A stretch of DNA of 64,000 nt, from assembly GCF_038561955.2 (NCBI RefSeq), contig NZ_CP138333.2:310001-374000 (forward strand), given 5' to 3'. Under the pieces are notes generated by a model. It did no database searches. It was given only the letters and a program-made list of their open reading frames with translations, and was not told the DNA's origin. Position numbers and translations under genes: made by a program. Positions 8,900 through 16,478 of this stretch are shown here, one piece after another. Position 1 is the stretch's first letter, and every line of letters begins with the position of its first letter. This DNA comes from Salinicoccus sp. Bachu38. Its GTDB lineage: Bacteria > Bacillota > Bacilli > Staphylococcales > Salinicoccaceae.

Positions 8900-9595
8900 A
8901 TGGAAATTGAAATCTGGTCGGATATCGGATGTCCATTCTGCTATATAGGCAAGCACAACTTTGAAGCGGGACTTGACCGGTTCGAGTCAAAAGATAAGGT
9001 GAGTGTCATCCATAAGAGTTTCCGTCTTGATCCGGCGGCATCCACAGAACCGGATGGAAGCATGGCTGAACTGCTGGCCAAAAAGTACGGGAAGAGCCTG
9101 GAAGAAGCAAGGCAGATGAACCGGCAGGTCAGTGGGGCGGCAGAGGCTGCCGGACTCGAATTCAATCTGGATGCGGTCATACCGTCCAACACGATGGATG
9201 CCCACCGTTTGGTCAAGGTGGCAGAAGCGGAAGGAAAAGATGGCGAAGCACTGGAGCACCTGTACCATGCATACTTCACAGAGGGCAGGAATGTCGCCAG
9301 GACAGAGGTGATTCTGGACATTGCACAGGCCATAGGAATGGACAGGATAGCAGTGGAGGAGATGCTCGGTTCGAATGATTACAAGGAATCGGTCATTTCA
9401 GATCAGAATGAAGCCAATCGGCTGGGCGCCCAGGGCGTGCCATTCTTTGTCATCAACCGCAAATATGGTGTATCCGGTGCACAGCCTCCGGAAGCCTTCC
9501 TCGAAGCGGTCGAAAAAGCTTACGAGGAGGAAAAGCCGCTCGTCGATCTGGGTGGAGACGACGGTGCCTCCTGTGGCAGGGATGGCTGTGAGTAG
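8900..9595 (+). CDS. DsbA-family oxidoreductase, FrnE-like
   Basis: A 231-residue thioredoxin-fold protein of the DsbA/FrnE group, probably a cytoplasmic disulfide oxidoreductase or polyketide-type isomerase relative. The active site CPFC is near residue 14 (DIGCPFCYIGK) and the cis-proline loop is GVPFFVINRKYGVSG near 175. There is no signal peptide. The C-terminus has an additional cysteine pair (SCGRDGCE), as in some FrnE proteins where it can exchange disulfides with the main site. Start ATG 8900 follows AAGGAGG. It lies between queE and the queF riboswitch, but I see no functional link to queuosine. Confidence 0.88.
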   Translation: MEIEIWSDIGCPFCYIGKHNFEAGLDRFESKDKVSVIHKSFRLDPAASTEPDGSMAELLAKKYGKSLEEARQMNRQVSGAAEAAGLEFNLDAVIPSNTMDAHRLVKVAEAEGKDGEALEHLYHAYFTEGRNVARTEVILDIAQAIGMDRIAVEEMLGSNDYKESVISDQNEANRLGAQGVPFFVINRKYGVSGAQPPEAFLEAVEKAYEEEKPLVDLGGDDGASCGRDGCE

Positions 9596-9608
9596 GGAGA
9601 ATTCAATA

Positions 9609-9645
9609 TAGAGGTCCCTTAGCTACCCTCTATAAAAAACTAGGA
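9609..9645 (+). promoter_or_regulatory. preQ1-I riboswitch aptamer upstream of queF
   Basis: The sequence has the hallmarks of the class I preQ1 aptamer: P1 formed by AGAGG and CCTCT, a loop with TTAGCTAC, and the A-rich tail TATAAAAAACTAG whose CTAG end can pair with the loop TTAG to make the H-type pseudoknot. It ends 63 bases before the queF start. PreQ1 is the product of QueF, so binding should lower QueF synthesis. Confidence 0.93.
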
Positions 9646-9646
9646 C

Positions 9647-9691
9647 ACATGAAAGACCATGTGGCCGGAGAAGCTGCATGGTCTTTCATGT
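9647..9691 (+). promoter_or_regulatory. long hairpin between the preQ1 aptamer and queF
   Basis: A perfect 15-bp stem (9647-9661 with 9677-9691) with a 15-base loop begins 4 bases after the aptamer. It is followed not by a T-run but by TATGAAAAGGAGCAGG, which contains the queF ribosome site. It is therefore not a textbook terminator; it may be the expression platform or a stabilising structure. Confidence 0.7.
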
Positions 9692-9707
9692 ATGAAAAGG
9701 AGCAGGA

Positions 9708-10199
9708 ATGATGAGTGAAGAAAACACACAGGATCTGAGTCTTCTGGGCAACCAGAATGTAAAATATGATTTTGATTACAATCCGGATGTCCTTGAGACA
9801 TTCGACAACAAATATCCGGGACGGGACTACTTCGTCAAGTTCAACTGTCCGGAGTTCACTACACTATGCCCGATAACAGGGCAGCCCGATTTTGCAACGC
9901 TGTATATCAGCTACATCCCGGACGTCAAAATGGTTGAAAGCAAAGCGTTGAAGCTCTATCTTTTCAGCTATAGAAACCACGGTGGATTCCATGAGAGCAG
10001 CGTCAATATGATCATGGATGATCTGGTCAGACTGATGGATCCGAAGTATATCGAAATATGGGGCAAGTTTACACCGCGTGGCGGCATATCCATCGACCCT
10101 TACTGCAACTATGGCCGCCCGGGGACGAAGTATGAAGAGATGGCGGACTATCGCATGATGAATCATGATATGTATCCCGAAAAAGTGGACAATAGGTAA
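9708..10199 (+). CDS. queF: NADPH-dependent preQ0 reductase QueF
   Basis: A 163-residue unimodular QueF, which reduces the nitrile of preQ0 to the aminomethyl group of preQ1. The catalytic cysteine lies in [13 protein letters not shown] and the QueF substrate motif [20 protein letters not shown] is present in the middle. Length matches B. subtilis QueF (165). Two adjacent ATGs (9708, 9711) follow AAAAGGAGCAGG. The gene is separated from queCDE by the DsbA-like gene and has its own riboswitch leader and terminator. Confidence 0.96.
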   Translation: MMSEENTQDLSLLGNQNVKYDFDYNPDVLETFDNKYPGRDYFVKFNCPEFTTLCPITGQPDFATLYISYIPDVKMVESKALKLYLFSYRNHGGFHESSVNMIMDDLVRLMDPKYIEIWGKFTPRGGISIDPYCNYGRPGTKYEEMADYRMMNHDMYPEKVDNR

Positions 10200-10212
10200 T
10201 TGGTGGAAAAAG

Positions 10213-10238
10213 AAAAGGAGCCCGGGAGGGCTCCTTTT
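10213..10238. terminator. terminator between queF and the small membrane gene
   Basis: AAAAGGAGCC pairs with GGCTCCTTTT in a compact hairpin; A and T runs on the two sides allow use by both convergent genes. Confidence 0.85.
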
Positions 10239-10523
10239 CTATTCTGAAGCAGTACGGCCGGATCGGTTGTAAGTGACGATCCTGTACAGATGATGGATGG
10301 CACCATACAGAACCAGCAGCGGTGTAATGATCAGCAGCAGGAAGAAGAACAGGCCACCGAATTCGCGCAACCCGAAAGTGGCGAAGAATTCCTGTGTAGC
10401 GACATCGGAGAGCGGTGGATAGAATACATATACATAAATGAATCCAATCACTGCAAGTGTAAACACATAGAAAACCATATTCGTAATGTGATAAGGCAGT
10501 GTATATTTGTCGAATTTGAACAT
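10239..10523 (-). CDS. small two-helix membrane protein, unknown function
   Basis: A 94-residue protein with two strong hydrophobic segments, at about 17-37 (MVFYVFTLAVIGFIYVYVF) and 58-77 (LFFFLLLIITPLLVLYG), joined by a loop containing SDVATQEFFATFGLREFG. The C-terminus is basic and presumably cytoplasmic. I do not recognise a family. The start at 10523 has GGGGAA about 8 bases upstream. It is convergent with queF and divergent from the GNAT gene at 10628, so it is probably transcribed alone. Confidence 0.65.
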   Translation of the reverse strand: MFKFDKYTLPYHITNMVFYVFTLAVIGFIYVYVFYPPLSDVATQEFFATFGLREFGGLFFFLLLIITPLLVLYGAIHHLYRIVTYNRSGRTASE

Positions 10524-10627
10524 ATTATAAAATTCCCCTTCGTATTCATTTCATCCACATTATACACTATAATATGAATATGAGAAAATAGAAAATGGTG
10601 AATTATAGAAAAATTAGGAGGTTCCTT

Positions 10628-11143
10628 ATGGGTATCAGGAAAGCTGTTCATGAAGATTTGGAAAGAGTAGTGGAAATAAAGGAGAAGGTGGTTCCGCTGA
10701 TGGTCGGTGCCGGAAATACACAATGGAGTGAGGCATACCCCGATCAAAACCGTTTCAGCAGGGATGTGGAAGCGGGGTCATTATATGTATTTGAAGAGGA
10801 TGGGAGGCTGGATGGCTTCGTAGTTGTGGATGACGACCACCCCGCGCCATACGATGAGATACAGTGGGAAGTCCCGCGTACAGAAAGCAGGGCGATGCAC
10901 CGCATGGCAGTGGATCCTTCACGGCAGGGACGGGGCATTGCCCGCAAAATGATGAAGGCAGTTGAAGAAAGGATTGAAGCAGAAGGCTACAGGGGCATCC
11001 ATACGGACACCTCCCTTGAAAACGAAAAAATGCAGAAACAGTTCGAGAAGAATGGCTATACGTTCAGAGGGAAATTGCATCTGGATGATAATGAGGACGA
11101 CTGGTATGTCGCCTATGAAAAAGTTTTTGGGAACAGGTATTGA
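10628..11143 (+). CDS. GNAT family N-acetyltransferase
   Basis: A 171-residue GCN5-related acetyltransferase. The acetyl-CoA pyrophosphate loop is VDPSRQGRGIARKMM near residue 105, and the C-terminal segment LENEKMQKQFEKNGY has the usual GNAT pattern ending in a Gly-Tyr. The N-terminal MGIRKAVHEDLERVVEI is typical of small-molecule or peptide acetyltransferases. The substrate is unknown. I chose ATG 10628, which has TAGGAGG 7 bases ahead, over the upstream in-frame start at 10595. Confidence 0.85.
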   Translation: MGIRKAVHEDLERVVEIKEKVVPLMVGAGNTQWSEAYPDQNRFSRDVEAGSLYVFEEDGRLDGFVVVDDDHPAPYDEIQWEVPRTESRAMHRMAVDPSRQGRGIARKMMKAVEERIEAEGYRGIHTDTSLENEKMQKQFEKNGYTFRGKLHLDDNEDDWYVAYEKVFGNRY

Positions 11144-11227
11144 ATGCGCATTCACAATTTGGTTTTTTTCCCCGGATGTATAGTGTAAGATGAAGAGTGG
11201 AGTTAATGAAAATAGGGGGAATTTTAA

Positions 11228-12412
11228 GTGAAACTACTACTCAAGCTGATTGCCGGTATCGTCGTCGGTATCGGAATCGGTGCACTGTATTATGGTGTGG
11301 ATGCATCAGGGGGAATGGAATCGGTGCTGGCGTTCCTGGTCAGGCTGCTGCTTACTTTGGAATCTATTCTGGGAAGCTTCATATTCTTCATGATTCCATT
11401 GATTATCCTTTTCTTCATTGCCAACGGAATTTCGAAGATTGGAGCAGGATCCGGCAAAGTGGTCGGCGCAACATTGGGTACAGCATACATATCAACACTC
11501 GGTGCCGGCATCCTGGCGTATCTGGTGGCAATGATGGTCATGCCGCGCATCACCGATGGGGGAAGTGTTCCTGAGGAAGGCGCAGGGCTCGAACCGTTCT
11601 TCGAATTTGAAATCGCACCGCTCATGGACATCCTCACAGCGCTTGTTCTGGCATTTGCTTTCGGGATTGTCATTACACTTACGAAGTCGGAACTCATGCA
11701 GAGATGGTTCGAAGAAGGGAAGAACATCGTTGAGTTCCTGATCGAAAAGGTCGTCATTCCGATACTTCCATTCTACATTGCGGGTGTCTTCGCAGGAATG
11801 GCGTCACAGGGGACGGTATTTGACACACTTGCTGTATTCGGTGTCGTGCTCCTTGTGGCGATACTGCTCCACTGGGTCTGGATTACCATACAGTATACGA
11901 TAGCCGGTGCATTGATCGGGAAGAATCCATTAAAGATGGTGAAGACGATGATGCCCGCCTACTTTACAGCACTGGGTACGATGAGCAGTGCTGCAACGAT
12001 ACCTGTCACACTGAGACAGACGAAGGAGAACGGTATCCGCAACAGGATTGCAGACTTCGTCATTCCATTGTGTGCAAATATCCACCTCTCGGGAAGTACG
12101 ATTACAATCGTCAGCTGTTCCATCGCAGTCATGTCGGTACTGCCGGACTATGAACTCCCAGGCTTCTTCACGATGCTTGGAACGATCATGCTGCTTGGAG
12201 TTGTAATGATTGCGGCACCGGGTGTACCCGGAGGCGCAATCATGGCGGCAAGTGGTGTACTTATGACGAATCTTGGCTTCACTGAAGCGGCCGTTGCATT
12301 CATGATTGCCCTGTACATGGCTCAGGACAGCTTCGGTACTGCGGCAAACATCACAGGAGATGGTGCAGTCAGCGGCATCATCGATGCGTACGAACAGAAA
12401 TTGAATAGATGA
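11228..12412 (+). CDS. dicarboxylate/amino acid:cation symporter (DAACS family)
   Basis: A 394-residue transporter of the glutamate/dicarboxylate symporter family. Hydrophobic helices fill most of the length. Family landmarks are a serine-rich re-entrant hairpin (TALGTMSSAATIPVTL, about residue 255), the following NIHLSGSTITI, and the C-terminal MYMAQDSFGTAANITGDGA near 370, where the substrate-binding Asp and Asn lie. Substrates are usually glutamate, aspartate, serine/threonine or C4-dicarboxylates with Na+ or H+. The GTG start at 11228 follows AGGGGGAA. Monocistronic, with a terminator whose stem lies inside the end of the opposing channel gene. Confidence 0.88.
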   Translation: MKLLLKLIAGIVVGIGIGALYYGVDASGGMESVLAFLVRLLLTLESILGSFIFFMIPLIILFFIANGISKIGAGSGKVVGATLGTAYISTLGAGILAYLVAMMVMPRITDGGSVPEEGAGLEPFFEFEIAPLMDILTALVLAFAFGIVITLTKSELMQRWFEEGKNIVEFLIEKVVIPILPFYIAGVFAGMASQGTVFDTLAVFGVVLLVAILLHWVWITIQYTIAGALIGKNPLKMVKTMMPAYFTALGTMSSAATIPVTLRQTKENGIRNRIADFVIPLCANIHLSGSTITIVSCSIAVMSVLPDYELPGFFTMLGTIMLLGVVMIAAPGVPGGAIMAASGVLMTNLGFTEAAVAFMIALYMAQDSFGTAANITGDGAVSGIIDAYEQKLNR

Positions 12413-12416
12413 CATG

Positions 12417-12442
12417 AAAAAGACCGCTACGTGCGGTCTTTT
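12417..12442. terminator. terminator shared by the symporter and the K+ channel
   Basis: AAAAGACCGC pairs with GCGGTCTTTT across a 5-base loop. The stem overlaps the last codons of the reverse-strand channel gene, so two convergent genes share one element. Confidence 0.88.
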
Positions 12443-12834
12443 GTTATTTCCTTGATGAATATAACGGTGGGGAGGACGATGCCCAGAAATCCTTCAAATA
12501 TGGAGATGAAACGTATCGCTCCAACGGGTACCAGATCTCCGTATCCTATTGATAGGAGCGTGACCCCACTGTAGTAGAGCATCTGCATGAATGTGTAGTC
12601 AGTAATCAGTTCCCCGGTGTTGCCTACTTTAAGAATGGGGGTATAGACTGAAGAAATGTAATATATCATGGCGAATATGAACATGGTGGATAACAATACA
12701 GTGAGTATATACAAATAGAGCGGCCACTGGAGAGAAAACTTATGGGTATCCTTCATATTCCCCTTCTTTTTGGCGAATGCACCCAACTGGAACAATATAA
12801 GAACGACAAGAATGCCTAGAAAAGCCTGAGCCAT
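12427..12834 (-). CDS. two-helix potassium channel
   Basis: A 135-residue protein of the ion-channel-2 type. The selectivity filter TLLSIGYGDLVPV is complete and is followed by a final pore helix. In front are two further hydrophobic segments (FLGILVVLILFQLGAF at the N-terminus and a longer one near 45-65), so it has three helices plus the pore loop and no RCK or other regulatory domain. Such a channel conducts K+, likely as a tetramer. ATG 12834 is chosen because GGGGGA lies 6 bases ahead. Its 3' end contains the shared terminator. Confidence 0.85.
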   Translation of the reverse strand: MAQAFLGILVVLILFQLGAFAKKKGNMKDTHKFSLQWPLYLYILTVLLSTMFIFAMIYYISSVYTPILKVGNTGELITDYTFMQMLYYSGVTLLSIGYGDLVPVGAIRFISIFEGFLGIVLPTVIFIKEITKDRT

Positions 12835-12902
12835 CAAATTCCCCCAAAATCAAAAGTTGTTTATAATGGTATGTAAGATAAATAAGAAAAAGGACATTGG
12901 TT

Positions 12903-14051
12903 ATGAACAAATTTTTATATCTCATCATCGTCATATGTTTTCTGGATCTGTTTGTCCAGCTGCCGATCATCACACCATTCGCTTTATCTTTGGGTGCAGA
13001 TGAATATACGGCAGGCATCATAGTAGCAATATATTCCCTCTTCAACATGGTCGGAAACGTTTTTGGGGGGTTTTTCTCGGATAAATTCGGGCGAAAGAAC
13101 ATGCTTCTCCTGGGTATGGGGCTGCAGGTGGTCATCCTGCTCACCTACACGGTGGTTCCATCGGTCGGGCTGCTGATGCTTATCCGGGTGGTCCATGGGT
13201 TCTCAAGCGGTCTGCTGACACCTGCCGCATTCAGCCTGGTGGCGGATATATCGAAAAAGAAAGCCATCGGCCGCTCGATGGCTCTGACGGGAGTCTCCAT
13301 CGGTACAGCAGCAGTTCTTGGTCCTGCACTTGGCGGCATCATCTCGAGCCAGGCAGGCTATGAGATGGTCTATCTTGTCATGTCCGGCATCTTCGTTTTT
13401 GGCATTCTGCTGATTCTCGTTACAGTAAAGGAGAGCACGACGGAGCAGAGCCGGAAAATCCATTATGCGACGAACTATGGACAGATCATCACCCGTCCAT
13501 CCCTCATTGTTGCCTATATATCCGCTTTTACGCTGATGGTCTCAAATGGATCCCTTGCTTTCGGCCTTCCGTTGAAAGTTGCGGCAGTCGGGCTGTCCGA
13601 CCAGTCGACAGGAGCCATGCTGAGCGTTTTCGGCATTGTTGCGATACTGGTCTTTGCCACACCGGCCAACCGGATCTATTCGAAATATAGTCCGGTGGCT
13701 CTTGTGGCATCAGGCATATTCATCGTGGCGATGGCCATGATTTTTCTGCATTTCGTGCCCACAGTGTTCCTCATCTATATGGCAATGGTCATATATGGGA
13801 TTGGATTCAGCTTCATATTCCCATCCATGAACAAAATCATCGGCCAGAACACGGAGATGCACGAAAGAGGAAAGGCAAACGGAATCTTCTATTCCTTTTT
13901 CTCACTTGGATCCGTTGCCGGCTCCTACCTTTCCGGCATATTCGCCACATATTTTGAGACGCCTTTCCTATTCATCGGATTGATACTTATCATACTGCTT
14001 GGTGGCATCTATACTGTTCATAAGAAAAGTGGATTCAGAGAATCATTTTAG
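12903..14051 (+). CDS. MFS transporter (12-helix efflux type)
   Basis: A 382-residue major facilitator. The loop between helices 2 and 3 has GGFFSDKFGRKNML, the family signature, and helix 4/5 has RVVHGFSSGLLTPAAFSLVAD, typical of drug exporters. Its overall length and motif set fit the DHA1 group. The start at ATG 12903 follows AAAAAGGA by 8 bases; the in-frame TTG six bases earlier is too near. The Rossmann gene at 14082 starts 30 bases after its stop, so the two are probably one transcript. Confidence 0.85.
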   Translation: MNKFLYLIIVICFLDLFVQLPIITPFALSLGADEYTAGIIVAIYSLFNMVGNVFGGFFSDKFGRKNMLLLGMGLQVVILLTYTVVPSVGLLMLIRVVHGFSSGLLTPAAFSLVADISKKKAIGRSMALTGVSIGTAAVLGPALGGIISSQAGYEMVYLVMSGIFVFGILLILVTVKESTTEQSRKIHYATNYGQIITRPSLIVAYISAFTLMVSNGSLAFGLPLKVAAVGLSDQSTGAMLSVFGIVAILVFATPANRIYSKYSPVALVASGIFIVAMAMIFLHFVPTVFLIYMAMVIYGIGFSFIFPSMNKIIGQNTEMHERGKANGIFYSFFSLGSVAGSYLSGIFATYFETPFLFIGLILIILLGGIYTVHKKSGFRESF

Positions 14052-14081
14052 GGGAAATAAGTTGTCTAAGGATGTGATAAA

Positions 14082-14996
14082 GTGAAGAATGTGCTATTGA
14101 TGGGTGTGAGCGGAAGAATCGGCCAGAACCTGTACAGGGAACTGAAGGACACTTTCAACCTCTACGCCTTTTCAAGTGCCGATCAGGATGATACCGGTAT
14201 GGATATCACCTTTCTGAAGAAGGATCTGTTCATTTTGCCGGAGGTCGAGGAAGCTTTGAGGGGCATCGATACAGTAATTTTCTTCGAGGATCCCATAATG
14301 AGGCTCAACCGGCAGACCCAGGGGAGGTTCGAGGACCTGTATATACTCCTGGCCGATAATATTGCACGTGCCTCCCAAATAAGGGAAGTCGAACAGATCA
14401 TCTTTGTTGCGGATGAAGTCAGCAGTGAATATACAGCCGATGTGCTTGGTGCATACGGCACAGAAGTCAAGGTCACTCAGACGCCCATCAAGAGATACGG
14501 AAAAACCCTGTCATATAAAGCTTCCGATTACAATAATGTCAGAAGTGTACAGAGGGCGCCGCTTCCGGAAGGTTGGCACATCAAGGACGTCGGCAAGTAC
14601 TATTTTGAATGGCTGAATGAAATCCTCTATGACCTGATCAATGTTGAATACGACAGGCATCTCATAAAAATACGATTTGCCAGGATGGATGCGCCCGCAC
14701 TGATTGTGGAATATGATGCAAAAAGAAGTTACAATGGCGTTGAAATCTACAGGATACAGGGGGGCGGCCTGTCAAAGCGGATGTCTAACAAGACGCCCCG
14801 TCTGGAGTTCAGAGAGCTTCCGGGCCGTGAGGAGTTCATCATGGCGCTTCATGACTTTGAGCCGAAATCCCCTTGGTCCGTCTATCTGCTCACCCAGGCA
14901 CCGCTGTATACACTGGTGAACCGCATATACCAGGTGGAGATGACCATAAATAACGAAGCACCGGGGTCACATAACCGGCCGTTCAACGGAAAATAG
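14082..14996 (+). CDS. NAD(P)-binding Rossmann protein (epimerase-like), unknown substrate
   Basis: A 304-residue protein. The N-terminus MKNVLLMGVSGRIGQNLY is a clear dinucleotide-binding loop of atypical/extended SDR type, and IIFVADEVSSEYTADVLGAYGTE follows as strand 5 and beyond. From about residue 180 the sequence no longer resembles known epimerases; the end contains PWSVYLLTQAPLYTLVNRIYQ. No YxxxK catalytic pair is evident in the expected place, so it may be a sensor or binding protein instead of an enzyme. GTG 14082 follows AAGGATGTGA. Likely cotranscribed with the preceding MFS gene. Confidence 0.7.
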   Translation: MKNVLLMGVSGRIGQNLYRELKDTFNLYAFSSADQDDTGMDITFLKKDLFILPEVEEALRGIDTVIFFEDPIMRLNRQTQGRFEDLYILLADNIARASQIREVEQIIFVADEVSSEYTADVLGAYGTEVKVTQTPIKRYGKTLSYKASDYNNVRSVQRAPLPEGWHIKDVGKYYFEWLNEILYDLINVEYDRHLIKIRFARMDAPALIVEYDAKRSYNGVEIYRIQGGGLSKRMSNKTPRLEFRELPGREEFIMALHDFEPKSPWSVYLLTQAPLYTLVNRIYQVEMTINNEAPGSHNRPFNGK

Positions 14997-14998
14997 AA

Positions 14999-15036
14999 AA
15001 AGAGAGCAGCATACCAATGGTATGCTGCTCTCTTCT
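14999..15036 (+). terminator. terminator after the Rossmann gene
   Basis: AGAGAGCAGCATACC pairs perfectly with GGTATGCTGCTCTCT over a very short loop, then TCT. The A-run on the left makes it usable by the reverse-strand LysM/CHAP gene too. Confidence 0.85.
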
Positions 15037-15052
15037 ATAATCCCAAACTTTA

Positions 15053-16219
15053 TTAGTGGATGAAGTTGTGGCCGGAAACTTGGGAAGAGCTGATTGTCCT
15101 GAAGGATTTAACACCCTTGCCGCTGCCGAAGTTCATTTCGGAAACGAGGATAGATCCATCGGAGTTGATTCTTTCAACGACTGCTACGTGGCCAAGACCC
15201 CAAGCGAAGTTGGTCCATGCATTCGCCTGCATGATTGCACCGACGGATGGGGAGTTGTTCACTTTGTAGCCTGCACTTTTTGCTCTGTTATCCCAGTCGT
15301 ATGCATTGCCCCAGTTGTTGCCTACCGGTTTGCCGAGCTGCTGGCGGCGTTCGAATACATACCATGTGCAGTCTCCCCAGTAGTAGTAGTTCTTGCCGTA
15401 GGATACATTCGTTGGTGCCGGTGCAGAAACGTTCTGTGTTGCTGAGCTGCTGCTTTCAGAAGCGCTGGAGCTGCTCTCGGTAGCATTTGAGCTGTTGGAA
15501 GAGCTTGCCGTACCGGACACTTTCAGGGACTGTCCCGGATAGATGACTGTGGATGACATGTTATTGAGGTTCATGATGTTTCTGTATGTAGTACCATGAG
15601 CCGAAGCGATCCTGCTCAGCGTGTCGCCGGATTTTACTGTGTAGGATCCAGTTGAAGCGCTTGAAGAACTGCTTGAGCTTGAAGAACTGCTTGAAGCACT
15701 TGAGCTGGAAGAGCTGCTTGAGCTGGAAGAACTGCTTGAAGCACTTGAGCTGGAAGGCTTGTCAGAAGAACTGGAAGAGCTTCCGCTTACAGACAGTTTC
15801 TGTCCTGGATGGATGATATGTGAAGAAATATTATTGATATTCATCAGTGTTCTGTAGTTCATGCCGTGTGCTCTTGCAATCTTGCTCAGCGTATCGCCGG
15901 ACTTGACTGTGTATGTACCACTTGCAGAGCTTGAGCTGGAAGAGCTGCTTGAACTTGAAGAACTGCTTGAGCTTGAAGAACTGCTGGAAGAGCTGCTTGA
16001 ACTGCTTCCGCTGGTTTTGAGGCTCTGGTTTACATAGATCATATCAGAAGACAGGTTGTTCCAGGATTTGAGCTGGGATACGGATACGCTGTTCTGATTT
16101 GCTATTTTCCAAAGTGTATCTCCACTTTGTACTTTATAGGATGATGCTTCCGCTTGGTCTGAAAGACCGTATGTAGTAAGGGCTGCTGTTGCTGTCAAAG
16201 CAGTAATGACTTTTTTCAT
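15053..16219 (-). CDS. secreted LysM-CHAP peptidoglycan hydrolase (Sle1/SsaA-like)
   Basis: A 388-residue exported wall hydrolase. A signal peptide (MKKVITALTATAALT...QAEA) is followed by three LysM repeats at about 27-70, 101-146 and 191-236, each with a QSGDTL or KSGDTL core, and a C-terminal CHAP domain from about 272 with the catalytic cysteine in WGDCTWYVF and histidine in GLGHVAVV. Two almost pure polyserine linkers separate the LysM repeats. The plan matches S. aureus Sle1, an N-acetylmuramoyl-L-alanine amidase that splits daughter cells. ATG 16219 follows AGGAGG. The WalR box 121 bases upstream supports a housekeeping autolysin role. Confidence 0.92.
   Translation of the reverse strand: MKKVITALTATAALTTYGLSDQAEASSYKVQSGDTLWKIANQNSVSVSQLKSWNNLSSDMIYVNQSLKTSGSSSSSSSSSSSSSSSSSSSSSSSSSSSASGTYTVKSGDTLSKIARAHGMNYRTLMNINNISSHIIHPGQKLSVSGSSSSSSDKPSSSSASSSSSSSSSSSSSSASSSSSSSSSSSSASTGSYTVKSGDTLSRIASAHGTTYRNIMNLNNMSSTVIYPGQSLKVSGTASSSNSSNATESSSSASESSSSATQNVSAPAPTNVSYGKNYYYWGDCTWYVFERRQQLGKPVGNNWGNAYDWDNRAKSAGYKVNNSPSVGAIMQANAWTNFAWGLGHVAVVERINSDGSILVSEMNFGSGKGVKSFRTISSSQVSGHNFIH
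15651..15760 (-). repeat. serine-linker DNA repeats between LysM 2 and 3
   Basis: Imperfect 9- to 15-base units such as GAAGAACTGCTTGAGCT recur back to back, encoding Ser-rich linker with a few Ala. Units are near-identical, so slippage or recombination could change linker length. Confidence 0.75.
15921..16012 (-). repeat. serine-linker DNA repeats between LysM 1 and 2
   Basis: The same unit type as in the second linker (GAAGAACTGCTTGAGCT and variants), here encoding an uninterrupted serine run of about 28-30 residues. Shared units make exchange between the two linkers possible. Confidence 0.75.
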
Positions 16220-16339
16220 AAGTGAGTTGATCCTCCTGAGTTGTGTTTGTAAGTATATATATGATTTATGTTATGTTCAAAGTTGGCTGTCTGTGTTTAC
16301 AAAATATATCTTAGCAAATTAATGACAGAAAAAGGGCGA

Positions 16340-16356
16340 TGTAATACAACTGTAAT
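16340..16356. promoter_or_regulatory. WalR binding site upstream of the LysM-CHAP gene
   Basis: TGTAAT-ACAAC-TGTAAT is an exact match to the WalR consensus TGTWAH-N5-TGTWAH known for staphylococcal and Bacillus cell-wall hydrolase genes. It is 121 bases upstream of the reverse-strand start. The rest of this 259-base gap is AT-rich and holds no gene I can see. Confidence 0.8.
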
Positions 16357-16478
16357 ATAATTAAAACATTCCTAATACATTCAGATTGTTCTCGTAACGG
16401 GACGGAAACCTACTTCGGTTGTTTTTAACAATCCGGGGTATAGAAACTGTATTATGAAATGTAAATGGAGGTATTTAT

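Noticed and set aside
15651-16012. Repeats in the LysM gene as a CRISPR-like array
   Set aside because: The units are in-frame serine codons with no unique spacers.
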